From Enoplosus armatus (lineage: Eukaryota > Chordata > Actinopteri > Centrarchiformes > Enoplosidae), in the NCBI RefSeq assembly GCF_043641665.1, contig NC_092190.1:9630048-9694047 (forward strand): 64,000 bases of DNA. The letters are read 5' to 3'. Position 1 is the stretch's first letter; each line of letters opens with the position of its first letter. A program made the translations under genes and the position numbers. Of the stretch, positions 11,938 to 23,410 are shown piece after piece. Below the pieces are notes generated by a model, which made no database searches, was not told where the DNA came from, and was given only the letters and a program-made list of their open reading frames with translations.

Positions 11938-13509
11938 CAGAGTGCTTTGCAGGATAGTGACTGGAAATTGAGGTGTTAAGATGTTCATATACTTGGTAGG
12001 TGGAAAATGTATTGAAATATAATCTAGTAGTGATTCTTGAAAAACATAAATATAACCATGTAAGGGTGAAGACACTATAAGACAACCTCATGACAGGATG
12101 TAAAGACTGGGTGGGGGAGCAAGCATAAGTATCATCCATGTGGATATGTGTTAAACAAAGATTAGTACATGTGTTTTATGTATCACAAGGTATGGAAGAT
12201 AGATAAGCAAGGCAGTGGGGTAAGCGAAATAGTGGGGTGATGGCAGGAGGTGGTGAAACTTGTGACTTGCTTGTGACTTGTTTGTGATATATATATATGG
12301 TGTAACACTTTGTCCGGCAGTCTCTCCCATATACGTATGAGGTGACTCTTGCTTGTAAGCAATAAAGAATTCTTTGGAACTTCCATTGAAATCCAATGAG
12401 TCCGTTAAGTAATGTTTCCAACTGAAAGTCATCAGTTGGTTGAGATTGTCAAACAGAAGGAGGGAGTTTCATAACTTTATTGCAGCTACTTAGAAACTGA
12501 AACCTCTGTCAACTTTCAGTGAGTCTCAGAGGACCTCAGGTGTCTGGCAGGGTAATATGGGGACAGAAGAATATGCAGGTTTTAGACTATAAACAAATTT
12601 CAAGATTTTACTTTCAACTCTGACAGGAAGCCAAAGATGGGAGGCAAGAAGTGGGGTCCCTTTGGGCTAGTTAAAAGCTGGAAATCTACAATTCCACGAC
12701 AACTGAGCAAACTCCATCTGATGATGAACATAATGTGATACGGTCAGTTTAATAGATCCAAGACAGCTACATAATGGACCATGAGGTGGGATTGTTTTGT
12801 CAACTGTTTGTGTCCAAGATCAAGAATAAACTCAATGAATAACTTATGTTTTGTTGTTATCTGCTGTTAGTCCTCGGATAATCTTGAAAGTGATAGTGGT
12901 TTCCAAGCTTGTATTTTGAATTTTGGTGCTTTGGCTACCATTTGTTTTCACTGTGAAACACTTGTTGGTATGCAGTGTAAATGTTTTTCTGCATAATATA
13001 TATCTGTGTGGTTGTGAGAGTAGTTTCTAGTTTGTGTTATTGTGCTGTGCAAGGAATAGCCAGCATAGTGCAGGTTGTGCGTGTTGTACGCTGCTCTCTT
13101 AATTGCCTCATCAGTAAATGTCAAACGTTCAAATGGCTCCGCCATCTAGATTTATTTATTCATTTGTGCTCCATCAGATGCAGGCGCTGCTGCTGCATGC
13201 TGCAATTACTGCTGCACGGCCAAATGTGCCAATGAATAATAAATCACAACACAAAGAGATCTAACCAGCTGTCTGTGAACCATAAGACCAACAGGAAAGT
13301 AAATTTGCATGGTGTTTACAGTAGAAACATCCTCTTTAACCACTGAAACTCTGAAGGATGTTCACTTGGCCTCTCAGGGAGCAAAGGAGGGACAGTTATA
13401 GTGGTGGAAATCTATCCCCACAAACATCCAGATACATATATATATGGATCAGGGAGTTAGCTGTGATACTTAAAATGTTGTCTTGAAATAATGCATTGAA
13501 ATAAAACAG
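11938..13509. other. Non-coding stretch, no gene recognised
   Basis: Overlapping open frames on the minus strand around 12151-12432 and others near 13000 lack domains, and no exon structure was found. A short TATATATATATGG run occurs near 12288. Confidence 0.5.
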
Positions 13510-13826
13510 TTGCACAACTGTTCTCACACTTTAGTCACCAAATGTTTTCAGCTATCTTGATTGGTGCTGTTTACTGTTTCCTCATATACAGTGCAACACA
13601 TTGAGCACCATAGATACCATTTATGCAAAACTTCATAGTCAACTTCAAACACGCTGTTTACAAAATCCTTAAATCATACAGTTTTATATATTAGCATACA
13701 CATAATAACATACACATGTCATATATCGATCACATGACCAATCAATGTGTTGTATGTAAGATAGCCGAAAAGATAGCTGAAAATATTTGGTGAATAAATT
13801 GTGTACGGGAGAACAGTTGTGCAATG
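13510..13826. repeat. Fold-back palindrome, probable MITE
   Basis: TTGCACAACTGTTCTC near 13511 is matched exactly, in inverted orientation, by GAGAACAGTTGTGCAA near 13809. Moving inwards, CACCAAATGTTTTCAGCTAT is mirrored by AGCTGAAAATATTTGGTG, and GTGCAACACATTGA is mirrored by TCAATGTGTTGTAT. The arms are nested and cover most of the element, which could fold into a long imperfect hairpin with a loop of roughly 130 bases. No coding frame is visible. Structure this long fits a fold-back transposon derivative. Confidence 0.7.
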
Positions 13827-14387
13827 TGTTTTGGCATTTTAAGGGCTTGCGTTGAAGCTCACACTGATCTGCACCTCGCTGTGTGTGCGTCCCCCAAGCA
13901 AGAAATTCTTGAAATAATGCAACCAGAGGCATTGGCTCCATTGCATACATGCTGTTCTCTTCAAAGTGAAGCTCAATAACGGGGCGTTTGGAGGCAGATG
14001 ATTCACACGAACTCACTGGTGTGCTCAGAGACTGTGACTGAAGAATGGAGAGTGTGAGTGGGCTGTGGGAAGTGTGTTTCTGGCCCAGAGCAATATGTTA
14101 AGACCTGTGTACTGAAATGTCTCCTACAGTCATCCCAACAGCCCCCGAGCAGGTCAGCAGCCCTTTGTTGAACACCTGACTCAGGTCCTTATCGTCTTTC
14201 TCCAGGTGCGTGTCAGTCAACCACCCTTCATTACACTGCTGCCTTTGTAGTGGACGACCAAAGAAAAGGAATCTCACAATGAAGGAATGAGGGTGTGTAA
14301 CCAGGAGTGAGAAAGTGTGTGAATGTGTGAAGAAGAGTGCAGAGTATGTAGAGTGTATGTGCATGAAAGTCTATCTTGCATAAGGGA

Positions 14388-14645
14388 CCTCTCTCACACC
14401 ACTACAGTTATAAAGTAGCTCTGTTTTATTGTTTTGAACACATAGATAAACCAATACTTTTATGAGAATAAAGGTTACACTCTCATTTAAATGGTGGGCC
14501 AACGCAACTTCATGTGACTCCTCTCACACCACTATAAAGTAGATTTGTTTTTATTGTTGTGCACACTTAGCTGAACCCTTCCTTTTAAAAGGCTGTCACA
14601 CTCATTTTTAGTGAGTTTTAAGTTATAATGCTTATAAAGGTGGGT
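14388..14645 (+). repeat. Imperfect tandem duplication, unit about 130 bp
   Basis: CTCTCTCACACCACTACAGT near 14391 is repeated as CTCCTCTCACACCACTATAA near 14518. Both are followed by TAAAGTAG, a T-rich block, a CACA(T/C)AG(A/C)T motif and a (T/G)(C/T)ACACTCAT block. The two units have diverged by substitutions and small indels. Confidence 0.6.
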
Positions 14646-14799
14646 AAAGCCAGCACCGACATCCCATCCACTGTTTTCTGTGTACATGTACTGTTGGCTT
14701 TTTATCTGTCCTTTAAAATCAAAACACCACCATTAGCACTACCCTCATCATCGCTACCTGTGTAATCATCATTGAAACTCATAACTGTGTGATTGAGAT

Positions 14800-15180
14800 G
14801 AATCAGAGAGCGGTCAAAGCTTTCTGCCTCCGCTAAAATCATATCCGAACATCTGGCCATCAGTTTGATCTACCCCATTTTGTTGTTCCTCTCAACTAAT
14901 TGTGGCCATTAGAAACCTGCAAGAGCGTGACGGTTTCCATGGCAATACACGGATGTGCTCGGGTGTTTCAAGCCTTAAATATCCCGGTCATTTCATGCCA
15001 TCTGTTTCCCCCGATCGCAATGTCTCGACTGATTTGGATATTACGAGAGTCAACACATCACGGAAGCCGCGCTGACTTAATGGGCTCATTCACGTCAACA
15101 AAATGCTGGTGGTGGTGTTTGACAAAGGGTTGACAGATTTAAGGATGAGACTTCTGAGAGGATTTTATTAGGTTCATATT
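14800..15180. promoter_or_regulatory. Candidate conserved non-coding element
   Basis: This stretch lacks simple repeats and is a balanced-composition sequence with homeodomain-like cores (CTAATTGTGG, ATTAATTCC) and dense, non-repetitive motifs. It looks unlike the degraded repeat DNA around it. A plus-strand open frame at 14900-15133 is not recognisable. The call is by appearance only; conservation cannot be measured here. Confidence 0.25.
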
Positions 15181-15451
15181 AATTCCTCATGCACTGTAGA
15201 GTGATAAGGCAACAGCAAATGATGTAGTGAAATGACCTCAACAGACTGAACAAAATCAATTGTATCTGGTGGCTATAGGCCATTTGATGGGTCTGATGAG
15301 CTCATCTCTGGTGTGCATATGTGGGAAAGAGAAGCCAAATGATCTTCCAGTAATGGCTGTGAATCATGCTGAAAAGTTATTTTTAGAGATACACATTTAG
15401 GTGTTTATAAGTTGTTGTTGTACTATTGCTCATTTGTGTGTTGAGAGTCTA

Positions 15452-15560
15452 AATGCTAACATAGGCATGCTAACATAGGCATGCTAACATGCTCACAATG
15501 ACAATGCAAACATCCTGATGTTTAGCTGGTAAGTTTACCATCTTCACCATCTTATTTGAG
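15452..15560 (+). repeat. Repeat family R4, short fragment with internal triplication
   Basis: The block contains ATGCTAACATAGGC repeated twice and a third partial copy, then AACATGCTCACAATG and CATCCTGATGTTTAGC. The same motifs occur in the longer R4 copies at 21965-22545, 41808-42210 and, inverted, 29630-29775. Confidence 0.6.
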
Positions 15561-17390
15561 TGAGTCATCATAAGAGAACACAAAATATTTTAATAGCTGT
15601 ACACACCTTTGTTTTTAGATTTAGTTCCAAAACAAACACCAACACAAAGACACACAAAAGAAGGAGAACGCAGAACTACAGGAGGACTGTACATGGTGTA
15701 TCAAAGCAGAAGAAGACAACAGTCAAGTGAGTCCACAGGAACCACTTAAACCTCCCCAAACCCCACAAAGACATCCAAGAGAGGCAGAAAATGATGAAAG
15801 TAAAGGATCTGAAACAGTCTAAGTCTAACACAACCACAAGATGAAAGATAAAACACTGAATTAATCCAAACAAAGTCCAAACAAAGCGTGAATGATTTGC
15901 TATGGATGAGGGTATAAACCTCATGTGATACACGTGTGACCACTTCATTTGCCGCTGCTGTTTTAATGTATTTGTTGACATTGCTCCTTTTATACCTCTG
16001 AAGAGTACATGGGTCTTACTAGAACGATGCACCACACCAGGATCGTGTATAAAAATGCTCAAGACAAACCTGAAATGACACCGCTAGAACACATTACTGA
16101 GATGATGCCCCTGCAACTCATCAAACAGGCAGAAATACAGAAGCAGAAAAAGCTTTCTTAGAATAATCCAGTCCAAAGGTGAGGTAGGCTAGTGGCTGTC
16201 TGTCGCACTTCTCTTCCTTTCACTTCCTTTGTTCCCACATCTACTTTGTTCCACCTAAATATTACATGTGCATTAGGTGCACCAGTGGATGATGGATGTG
16301 ATGTGTTACTGGCTACACCTGCTCTTTTCCACATTTACTCCATTGCTCAACACTGCTGAATGAACTCAACGATCCTCGAAGGGAAAAAGGTAGGGAAAAG
16401 CTCTCATCATTACAGTAGCAGCCTGTTGACATCTCCACATGTTCTCCACATGTTACAACGACCTACATGGTGCTCTCCAAGAAGCACCATTATCCCACAT
16501 TTAGACCCTCTGCTCCAGATATCCTGACAATAACCAGCATTATGTTAGAAAAACCCTTTTTTTTCAGTGTGGCCAGTGGATGAGAAGCCGCCTGAAACAA
16601 TTAAATCAGTCAGGTAGGGTTTATGACTTTTGATCTTATCACGGTTTATTACTTTACATCCTGACCTTGAAGGAACCTCTGACCTTGTTCTTCTCCTGCT
16701 CCTCCGTCATGTGACTGTTGCCCATCCTCTGGCTGAGTAACAACACAACTGAGGCATGTTAAATTTTAGGTTTATGTGCCCTTTATAAAGTTTAATGGAT
16801 GGAAATATAAATAGAAACTACACGAGTACAAGTACAACATTTCTGTGCAAGACGGAGCCAGAGACACTTGGCAATTTATCTGATATATCTAATAAATATT
16901 TGTTATGTAAAGAAGAAAAAAAAGTACTCTGCTTTGAAGTTGCATTCATTGGGGTTTTGCTAGAGAGAGGAAATGATTAGGTGGTGAAGATGTAGTGGGA
17001 GGGTCCCCAAAACCAAAACTCACCAAGGGCTTCAAAAAGAGTCCACATTAGTCCATAATGTGGTCAGAAAAATGGAAATTTAAACATACAATTCGATTCA
17101 TTTCATTAGCAATAAAGTGTTTCTAAATGTACAGTATTTATCAACAATTCTAACTTTACTTTGACTCTATGACAACATTATCTGTTTATACACCTGTTCC
17201 ACTCGTTGGTGATGACAGGAGAAGTTACAGTTGTCAACAAATACATTAATAAACACTTGTATCTGCTTGCAACTACATAATAATGTGTTTTAAACCATTT
17301 ATTAAATGTTTCTACCCTTCTTGTAAATGATAAATAGGTTGACTTGAAGTGCTACCTAATATAAACCCCTCAGACCCCTAATTTCAGGGG
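15561..17390. other. Non-coding stretch, no gene recognised
   Basis: The longest open frame, on the minus strand at 15676-16062, has no recognisable domain, and its composition looks like random translation. Nothing else stands out. Confidence 0.5.
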
Positions 17391-17570
17391 TCCAAGGTGA
17401 CATTTTCAAATGTCTTGTTTTGTTTCAGTTTACAATCATGTACCACAGAGGAAAGCAGTAAATCCTCAGATTAGAGAAGCTGGAACCAGCCAACATTTGG
17501 CCTTTACGCTTGATAAAGGAGTGGTTGTCGATTAATTTTCTGTCAATCAACTGATTAATCAAATTATTAA
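17391..17570 (+). repeat. Repeat family R5 fragment
   Basis: Contains TTTTCAAATGTCTTGTTTTG, GAAGCTGGAACCAGC, and CGATTAATTTTCTGTCAATC followed by ACTGATTAATC. These are the blocks of a widespread teleost repeat built around GATTAATC motifs. Related fragments lie at 29296-29475, 30199-30270 and 37636-37932. Confidence 0.65.
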
Positions 17571-19324
17571 TTCATTCATTCATAAGATTCATTGTTTTAG
17601 CGCTAAAGAGATCCATTATTTAATTGCTTAGGTGTTTCTGTGTGTGCGGGGATTCTTACAAAAGGCCCTGGAAATTTAGCTGCACATCATTTTCATTATT
17701 TTGAATAACTGAAGAGTTGGATTGTTCTGTACGAGTTAGGATTTTTCTAAACAGATTTGCGTATGCCAGTATATTTTTATTATAGTTGATCCACAGAGTG
17801 TTTCTGGGCCAGTTGCTGTCACTTGCAGCCATATTCATTTGTGCTGCTGTTTTCACAGCAGTGTTGGACCCCATGAGGTTTCCCTGAGATTTCTTCACAC
17901 TGTACCTGTCACTTCCTGGGAGATGGCAGCCCTGTTTCTACCGCCTCACCATACGGCGATAGCAGACTCCATCAGCTCACCTTTTGTCACTTTTAGTACT
18001 CTCTCTCTCTGTCTCCCGGGCTTCAGGCTTGTTTCCCTCTATTTATTTCCTCCTCACAGTATTTCCTGCACAGGCTTCACACTTAGAAACAGCAATTAGT
18101 CTCCTTTCTACATGTCTGACGGTGTGAGGTCACAATCATCACTGTACTGATAAGATTTCAGTTTGATGTCTCACTTCTGCAATTCCTTAGAAACTCTACT
18201 GTCATCTCAAGACACCTTTACCAAGTCTGCCTGTTTCCTTTTAATGTTCCATTTTTAACAGCAACATAGAACGATGGCTCCATCTTTCTCTCTCTGACTT
18301 TGTCTTTTCCTTTCCTCCTGCTCTCCATCTCTTTCTTTTATTTTCTGGCTCTGCTTGTAATCTCCATGTTATCTCACTGATGTAAGCTGGATGTAATACC
18401 TTTAATGATCACATGTTGTTGATAAGATAAGCCTTCTTGAGCTTTTCGAAACTCTTTTAAATCTCTCTAAACCTGCAATATCGTTTCCAGAGAAACGGTG
18501 GAAGAAGTGTCATGTGGTTTGGGCCCAAGTATTAATTTCAATATAAAACAGCCACTTATTGCTTAAAGGTGCTGTGTCTTTTTCTTAATTGCACATACAT
18601 CAGCTTGTTTTCTAGTGGTGTATGTTTTGGGTACTGTAGCCAGATTCTCTGTCACACTCGCTCTCTCCCCCAGTCTCATTTTGTCTAACTGGAAAAGACA
18701 TGGATGAAGGTGGTCGCTTTAAAAGCAACACATCCCCAGGCAGGCACAGCTCTGTCTGGTCCTCCATTATGTCGCTGCACCCGCCTTGCGCAAGCTTGGA
18801 ACTAGGTTGTTTCCATAGCGACCAAGTATTTGATGGACAGGTCTGTGTATGATGGCCGGTCCGCTGTGAGAGCTTCCACCCTCTCCTGTCGTCCAAACGG
18901 GATGCTAAGGGTTTAGCATGTCTGTATCTCTGCACTAATATGTCTACATTACATAAATGCACTGTGATGATTTCACTGTCAAGCTACGGTAGAAATGAAA
19001 CATTTGCATTCACACCAGCGTTTACGTACAAACGCCTACATCATTTTTTTTTCTCTTACAGCCGATTCTACGCGCCCACAGTACTGTACATACAGACACA
19101 AAATAATTTGGGTGTCTGACGTGTGAAATTTGGCTTGTGTACCACATTTTGCTTCATCATATGAGACAGCACACAGAAAATAAACAAACACAAAGCTTGC
19201 AGATTCAAACATGGCAACCTGTTATTTTTTTGAGTTTCCTCTTGCAGTAAGCTTATGCATATTCATGTACTGTGGGACATTATCACTGAGAAAGACCTGA
19301 GTTAGATCCCCTCTAGCTAAGCTC
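17571..19324. other. Non-coding stretch, no gene recognised
   Basis: A minus-strand open frame at 18612-18962 gives a 116-residue translation with no recognisable domain or good splice signals. A pyrimidine-rich patch lies at 17998-18060 and another at 18280-18350. Confidence 0.5.
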
Positions 19325-19843
19325 AGAGGTGGAAGTAAGTACATTTACTCAAGTACTGTGTGTATGTACAAATTTGAGGTACTTACTTGCTACTTTATAC
19401 TTCTACTCCACTTCATTTCAGAGGGAAAGACAGCTTTATTTAATACTTTAATTATTCAGATTTTACATACAAAACACATGACAAGCTTATAAATATGATT
19501 CGCAGTTATAGATTAAACTACACAGCAGTATATGAAATTGTTCCAATGAGCTCCACCTTGACCAACTACAACAGTAAAATATCACTTACACATTAATGCA
19601 TTAGTGACAATCCAATAATATATTATAACCTATAATACCTAAAACATTCACAGGGGCCATTTTTCTGCATGATGTCTTACTTTTGATCCTTCATGTTTAT
19701 TTAGCTAATGTTACTTTTATTTACATACCACGTACACTTGCAAGTGACATTTCAATGCAGGACTTTTACTTGTAATGCAGTATTTCTTTTTTGTATTTTT
19801 ACTTAAGTAAATGATTACTGAATACTGAATACTTTCTCCAGCG
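19325..19843 (+). repeat. Repeat family R2, full-length-looking copy
   Basis: The left end is AGAGGTGGAAGTAAGTACAT, then TTACTCAAGTACTG and TTTGAGGTACTTACTTGCTA. The right end is TTTTTACTTAAGTAAATGAT followed by GAATACTTTCTCCAGC. The ends form an imperfect inverted pair (GGTGGAAGTA against TACTTTCTCC). The inside has ATACTTCTACTCCACTTCAT. I recognise this as a very common teleost non-autonomous repeat. Other copies in the window are at 39722-40075, 41447-41600, 43655-44205 and 50515-50660. Confidence 0.75.
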
Positions 19844-21964
19844 CATCTACAGTTAAGGTTGAAAGAGCACTGATGTGTGTAGTCAGATTATGAGCAGCAG
19901 TGCAACAGAGTTTAGAAAGGCTTTAAACTCTTTTTCAGCATCAACATGGCGGAACTTAAAGATTTCAAAGGCCACCATCAGTAGTTGCTCTGAGCATTTT
20001 CTTTTTTCCTGACAAGTTTTATTACCTCTAAAATAGATCCTTTTTTTTCCATGCTGAAAAAAGATGTGAAATAACTGCAGATGCTTCTCTCTCTTCCTGA
20101 ATCCCCTCAAAATCACTCTGTTTCAGACTTTTTTCCAGTTATTTTCAAAAGGGCTGTATCAAAGTGTTTGGCAGTGAGAGGCAGCAAAGCCCTCTTTAAA
20201 GGATTACTGCGTGAGTAGGATGAGATTTTTCACTTCGTTTCCCTATATCTACCCTCTCTAGCTGCACAGTGCATGAAAACCATATTGTTATTATCACTCG
20301 GTTATTAAGTTGTGTTTTTTTAAAACAACAATAACAGCTTCATCAATAGAGACTACAGCTGAACCAACTGTAATCATCCAGCACCAGAGCGAACGTTTGT
20401 TTGACAGTGTGATTCCCCTCCTGTTGGACTCTCAGCACGCCTGTGACTCAACACCTGCAGGTCGCAGACACCATATGCCTTGGTTAGCAATTCACAAGAA
20501 GAGCAGGACCCCCACACCCACACTCAAGAGAGGAACCTCGTTTTTATGCAACCTGATCATACTCACCTACAACTATATTCTTGTTAAATCCAAATTAAAC
20601 ATTAAAGATAGAAAGAATGTAATTTCTTCAGCGCACATTTCACTCCCCTGAAGTCAAGGTATATTTCTGTTTGCTCATCCTCTCATAGGCTTAGCCTTAT
20701 TATGATACACGTAGCCCACTTGGAATAATGTGGCTGTCTGCTGTAAGCCTTGGCGACAAAGAACCTGTCTAATCCATCAAGACGTTTCTGGGCAATGAGG
20801 ATTTGCATGACAAAACAAATATTGTGGATTGCGTTATACTGAAGGATGAAAAGCACAACAGGTAAAGCAGCAGATGTGTGTGCGATGTGATTGGTAGTCA
20901 GTGTTGTTAGTAATACATTATTCATTCCCAGTGTGGCTGACTGCTGCTAGAGAGCACAGTTGTAATGATATTGCAGTGAGACAGCTTGTTTTGCATCCAC
21001 TGCATGTATGCAACATATGAACTTTAAAACACAGAAAGACACTCATACAAGCATCCATAAACAAGGTGTACGTCACCATGTTGACCACCAAAGCCACTAT
21101 TGTTGCTTTATGAGTGTGTGGTTTTGAGCAGGACTGTGTAATTTCACTTGAGCTCTGTATAGGCTTTGAGAGCCTGTTTCCTTTTCCCCAAACTGGCCAG
21201 ACTCCCCATCAGATATAATGAGGGAACATGGAAGCCAAACCAGAGGTTTGAAATGGTAATGAGTAAGCTTCCCCGCTACTAAAAGAGACAGAGAGACTGA
21301 TTTAGCACAGCAGAATTAGAGATTGGTAGACAGTAAGAGGACACATTTAGATGGAAGTCATATATTTAGCAACGGTGCCCAGGAGAAGGACTGGAGTGAG
21401 TTCAGATTTTAACTCAACATCCATAACGTCTATCTATACTAGGGCGAAATGCTAGCGCAGCTTAAACTATGTTCATCACTGCAGAAAAATACAACATTGC
21501 GAGATTACTCAGAATAAAAGTATGTTGGATTGTTCCAACAATATAGTTAGGACTGAACAACAAACAAACCCTTAACAGGCACATTGCTTCAAAATAGCTT
21601 TCTATATTTCATGCTTGTTCTGTCATCATTAACATGACAAACAGCCTGACCACATGCTCATGACGCAAAGCCTCTCAAGATGCCTTTAGGCCCATGTGAA
21701 CGTACAGTTTTCTCCAGCTGATTGTCTCTCCTCCTGTCACTCTAATTAGCAAAGTATGTAGAACAGATTGTGTCTGCTTGCTTCTAACACATTCATTCTA
21801 AATGCATGAAAAATGCATGATGCTCTTATGACTGTTGAGAGCTGAAACACTCTGAACTCATACCTCTATGATTGTGGTTTGTTTTGTATCAAGTGGTACC
21901 TTTAACAGCGCTGCATATTCTATTCTTTTGCTCTGATAATGATTAGTAATGTGTGGACAGGAGT
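19844..21964. other. Non-coding stretch, no gene recognised
   Basis: No exon, RNA gene or clear repeat was recognised. The minus-strand frame at 19883-20116 and the plus-strand frame at 20310-20651 have no domain. Confidence 0.5.
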
Positions 21965-22545
21965 CATGCTAGCAGCTCTGTGAGCTAAATGCTTACATCA
22001 ACATGCTCCTGTGATCATTTTAACATGCTGATGTTGAGCAGGTATAATGTCCACCATCTTGGTTTAGTGTGTTAGCATGCTAACGTGTGCTAAGTAGCAC
22101 TAAACACAAAGAACTGCGGAGGCTGAAAGTAATGTCAATACAGTTTTGTTAGCACTTGCTGGTATTAGTATTGAATATATTGCGTTAGAGGAAAAGTGAA
22201 GTCATCGCCAAAGTTAATACATTTCATTAATGTCGGCACCAAATCTCATGGAAACCAAAGCTAATAATTATCAAGACATAGACCAAAAATGTGAACTCTT
22301 GGACGCTTTGTCCGGAACCATGGATGTCTGTACCAAATGTTGTGTCAATCCATCCAGTAGATGTTGACGTTTTTCACAGGATAATTGAAAATTTTCACCT
22401 ATTGGTGGCACTATATGAGAAATCAGGGGATCACCAAAGTTATTAGGATTCATCCTCTGGTGACTTTAAATTCTTCATGGCATCTCAACAGTCCGGGTCA
22501 AAGTGGTGGACGCTGCCATCCCAAAAGCCAAGCTGCTTGTGTAGC
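21965..22545 (+). repeat. Repeat family R4, longest copy
   Basis: Order of blocks: GCTAGCAGCTCTGTGAG, AACATGCTGATGTTGAGCAG, TTAGCATGCTAACGTG, AGCACTAAACACAAAG, GGATGTCTGTACCAAATG, TCAATCCATCCAGTAG, TCAGGGGATCACCAAAG, TTCATCCTCTGG and CAAAGTGGTGGACG. The same order is found in the pieces at 41808-42210 and 63440-63660. It has no intact protein frame. The family is abundant in percomorph fish and looks retroposon-like, but I cannot assign a class. Confidence 0.65.
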
Positions 22546-23143
22546 AAAAATGAGATGATATGTGTTTTACACATCTTGAGAGAGAAAATCCAAAAGGCAA
22601 AAGTTTATAAAATGTGGAGCAGCAGAATAAATCTTGCGTAACGTGAATTTATCATTTTTGTAATTTTTTGTACACCTCAAATCACTTACATCAGACACTT
22701 GTATCACTTATTGCATACATTCTATCTTAGTGAAATAGGTACCACTCCACAAGTAATTCCAGCAGCAGAGGAGGATTCAGCTGGGAGCATGATGAGTCTC
22801 CCACAGCTGTACAGAATAAAACCCAACAGACTCAAGAAGACAGAACGGCAACATGAAGCAGGGAGGCAGCGAAACCAGCAGGAGAACCAATATGAGTGAG
22901 ATTATCATCAACATGTCTGCATGAACATGGTTACTGAATTTCATATCAGTGATGATTATTAACCCTCTGATAGTGTTAGCAACTTTATTGTCCTTCGAGC
23001 ACACAGTGCTTCTTAAGAATAATCAAGACTATCCTAAAGCAACAGAAAGCGGTCTAAATACCTGATTTCACAGAACTGTCCTGAAAAAGACTGCACAATG
23101 TGGTTTGTTGGTCACTTATTGTTTCCCCGACCAACTGCAGCTC

Positions 23144-23410
23144 TTTAAAGGATAAGGCTGGCATTATTCCATGTTTGTGTTACTTTTGTAAGGTTTAGAA
23201 GTGAATTCATGTATTTGAGTTTATTCACTGAAAGTATATTTGTAGTATTTACAAGTTTAAAACAAAATAATCTGCTGAATCTGTGGGTAGTTGTCAACAA
23301 ATCTCATGATACGGCCAAGGCCAACAATGCCATAGCTTGTCTCTAAGTACTGTCCGCCTTCCCTACCCTGTCTGTGGTGCCTGTTGCCACGAGCCCATTA
23401 ATTCATACAC
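23144..23410 (+). repeat. Probable interspersed repeat, single copy here
   Basis: Starts CTTTAAAGGATAAGGCTGG and contains ACAATGCCATAGCTTG and TACCCTGTCTGTGGTGCC. I recognise this block order as a common teleost repeat, but only one copy is present in the window, so its edges are uncertain. Confidence 0.4.

Noticed and set aside
13684..14016. 110-codon minus-strand frame considered as a transposase remnant
   Set aside because: Half of it lies in the palindromic element and the rest matches no transposase motif that I recognise.
15676..16062. 128-codon minus-strand open frame
   Set aside because: Hydrophobic, Phe-rich chance translation without domain or exon signals.
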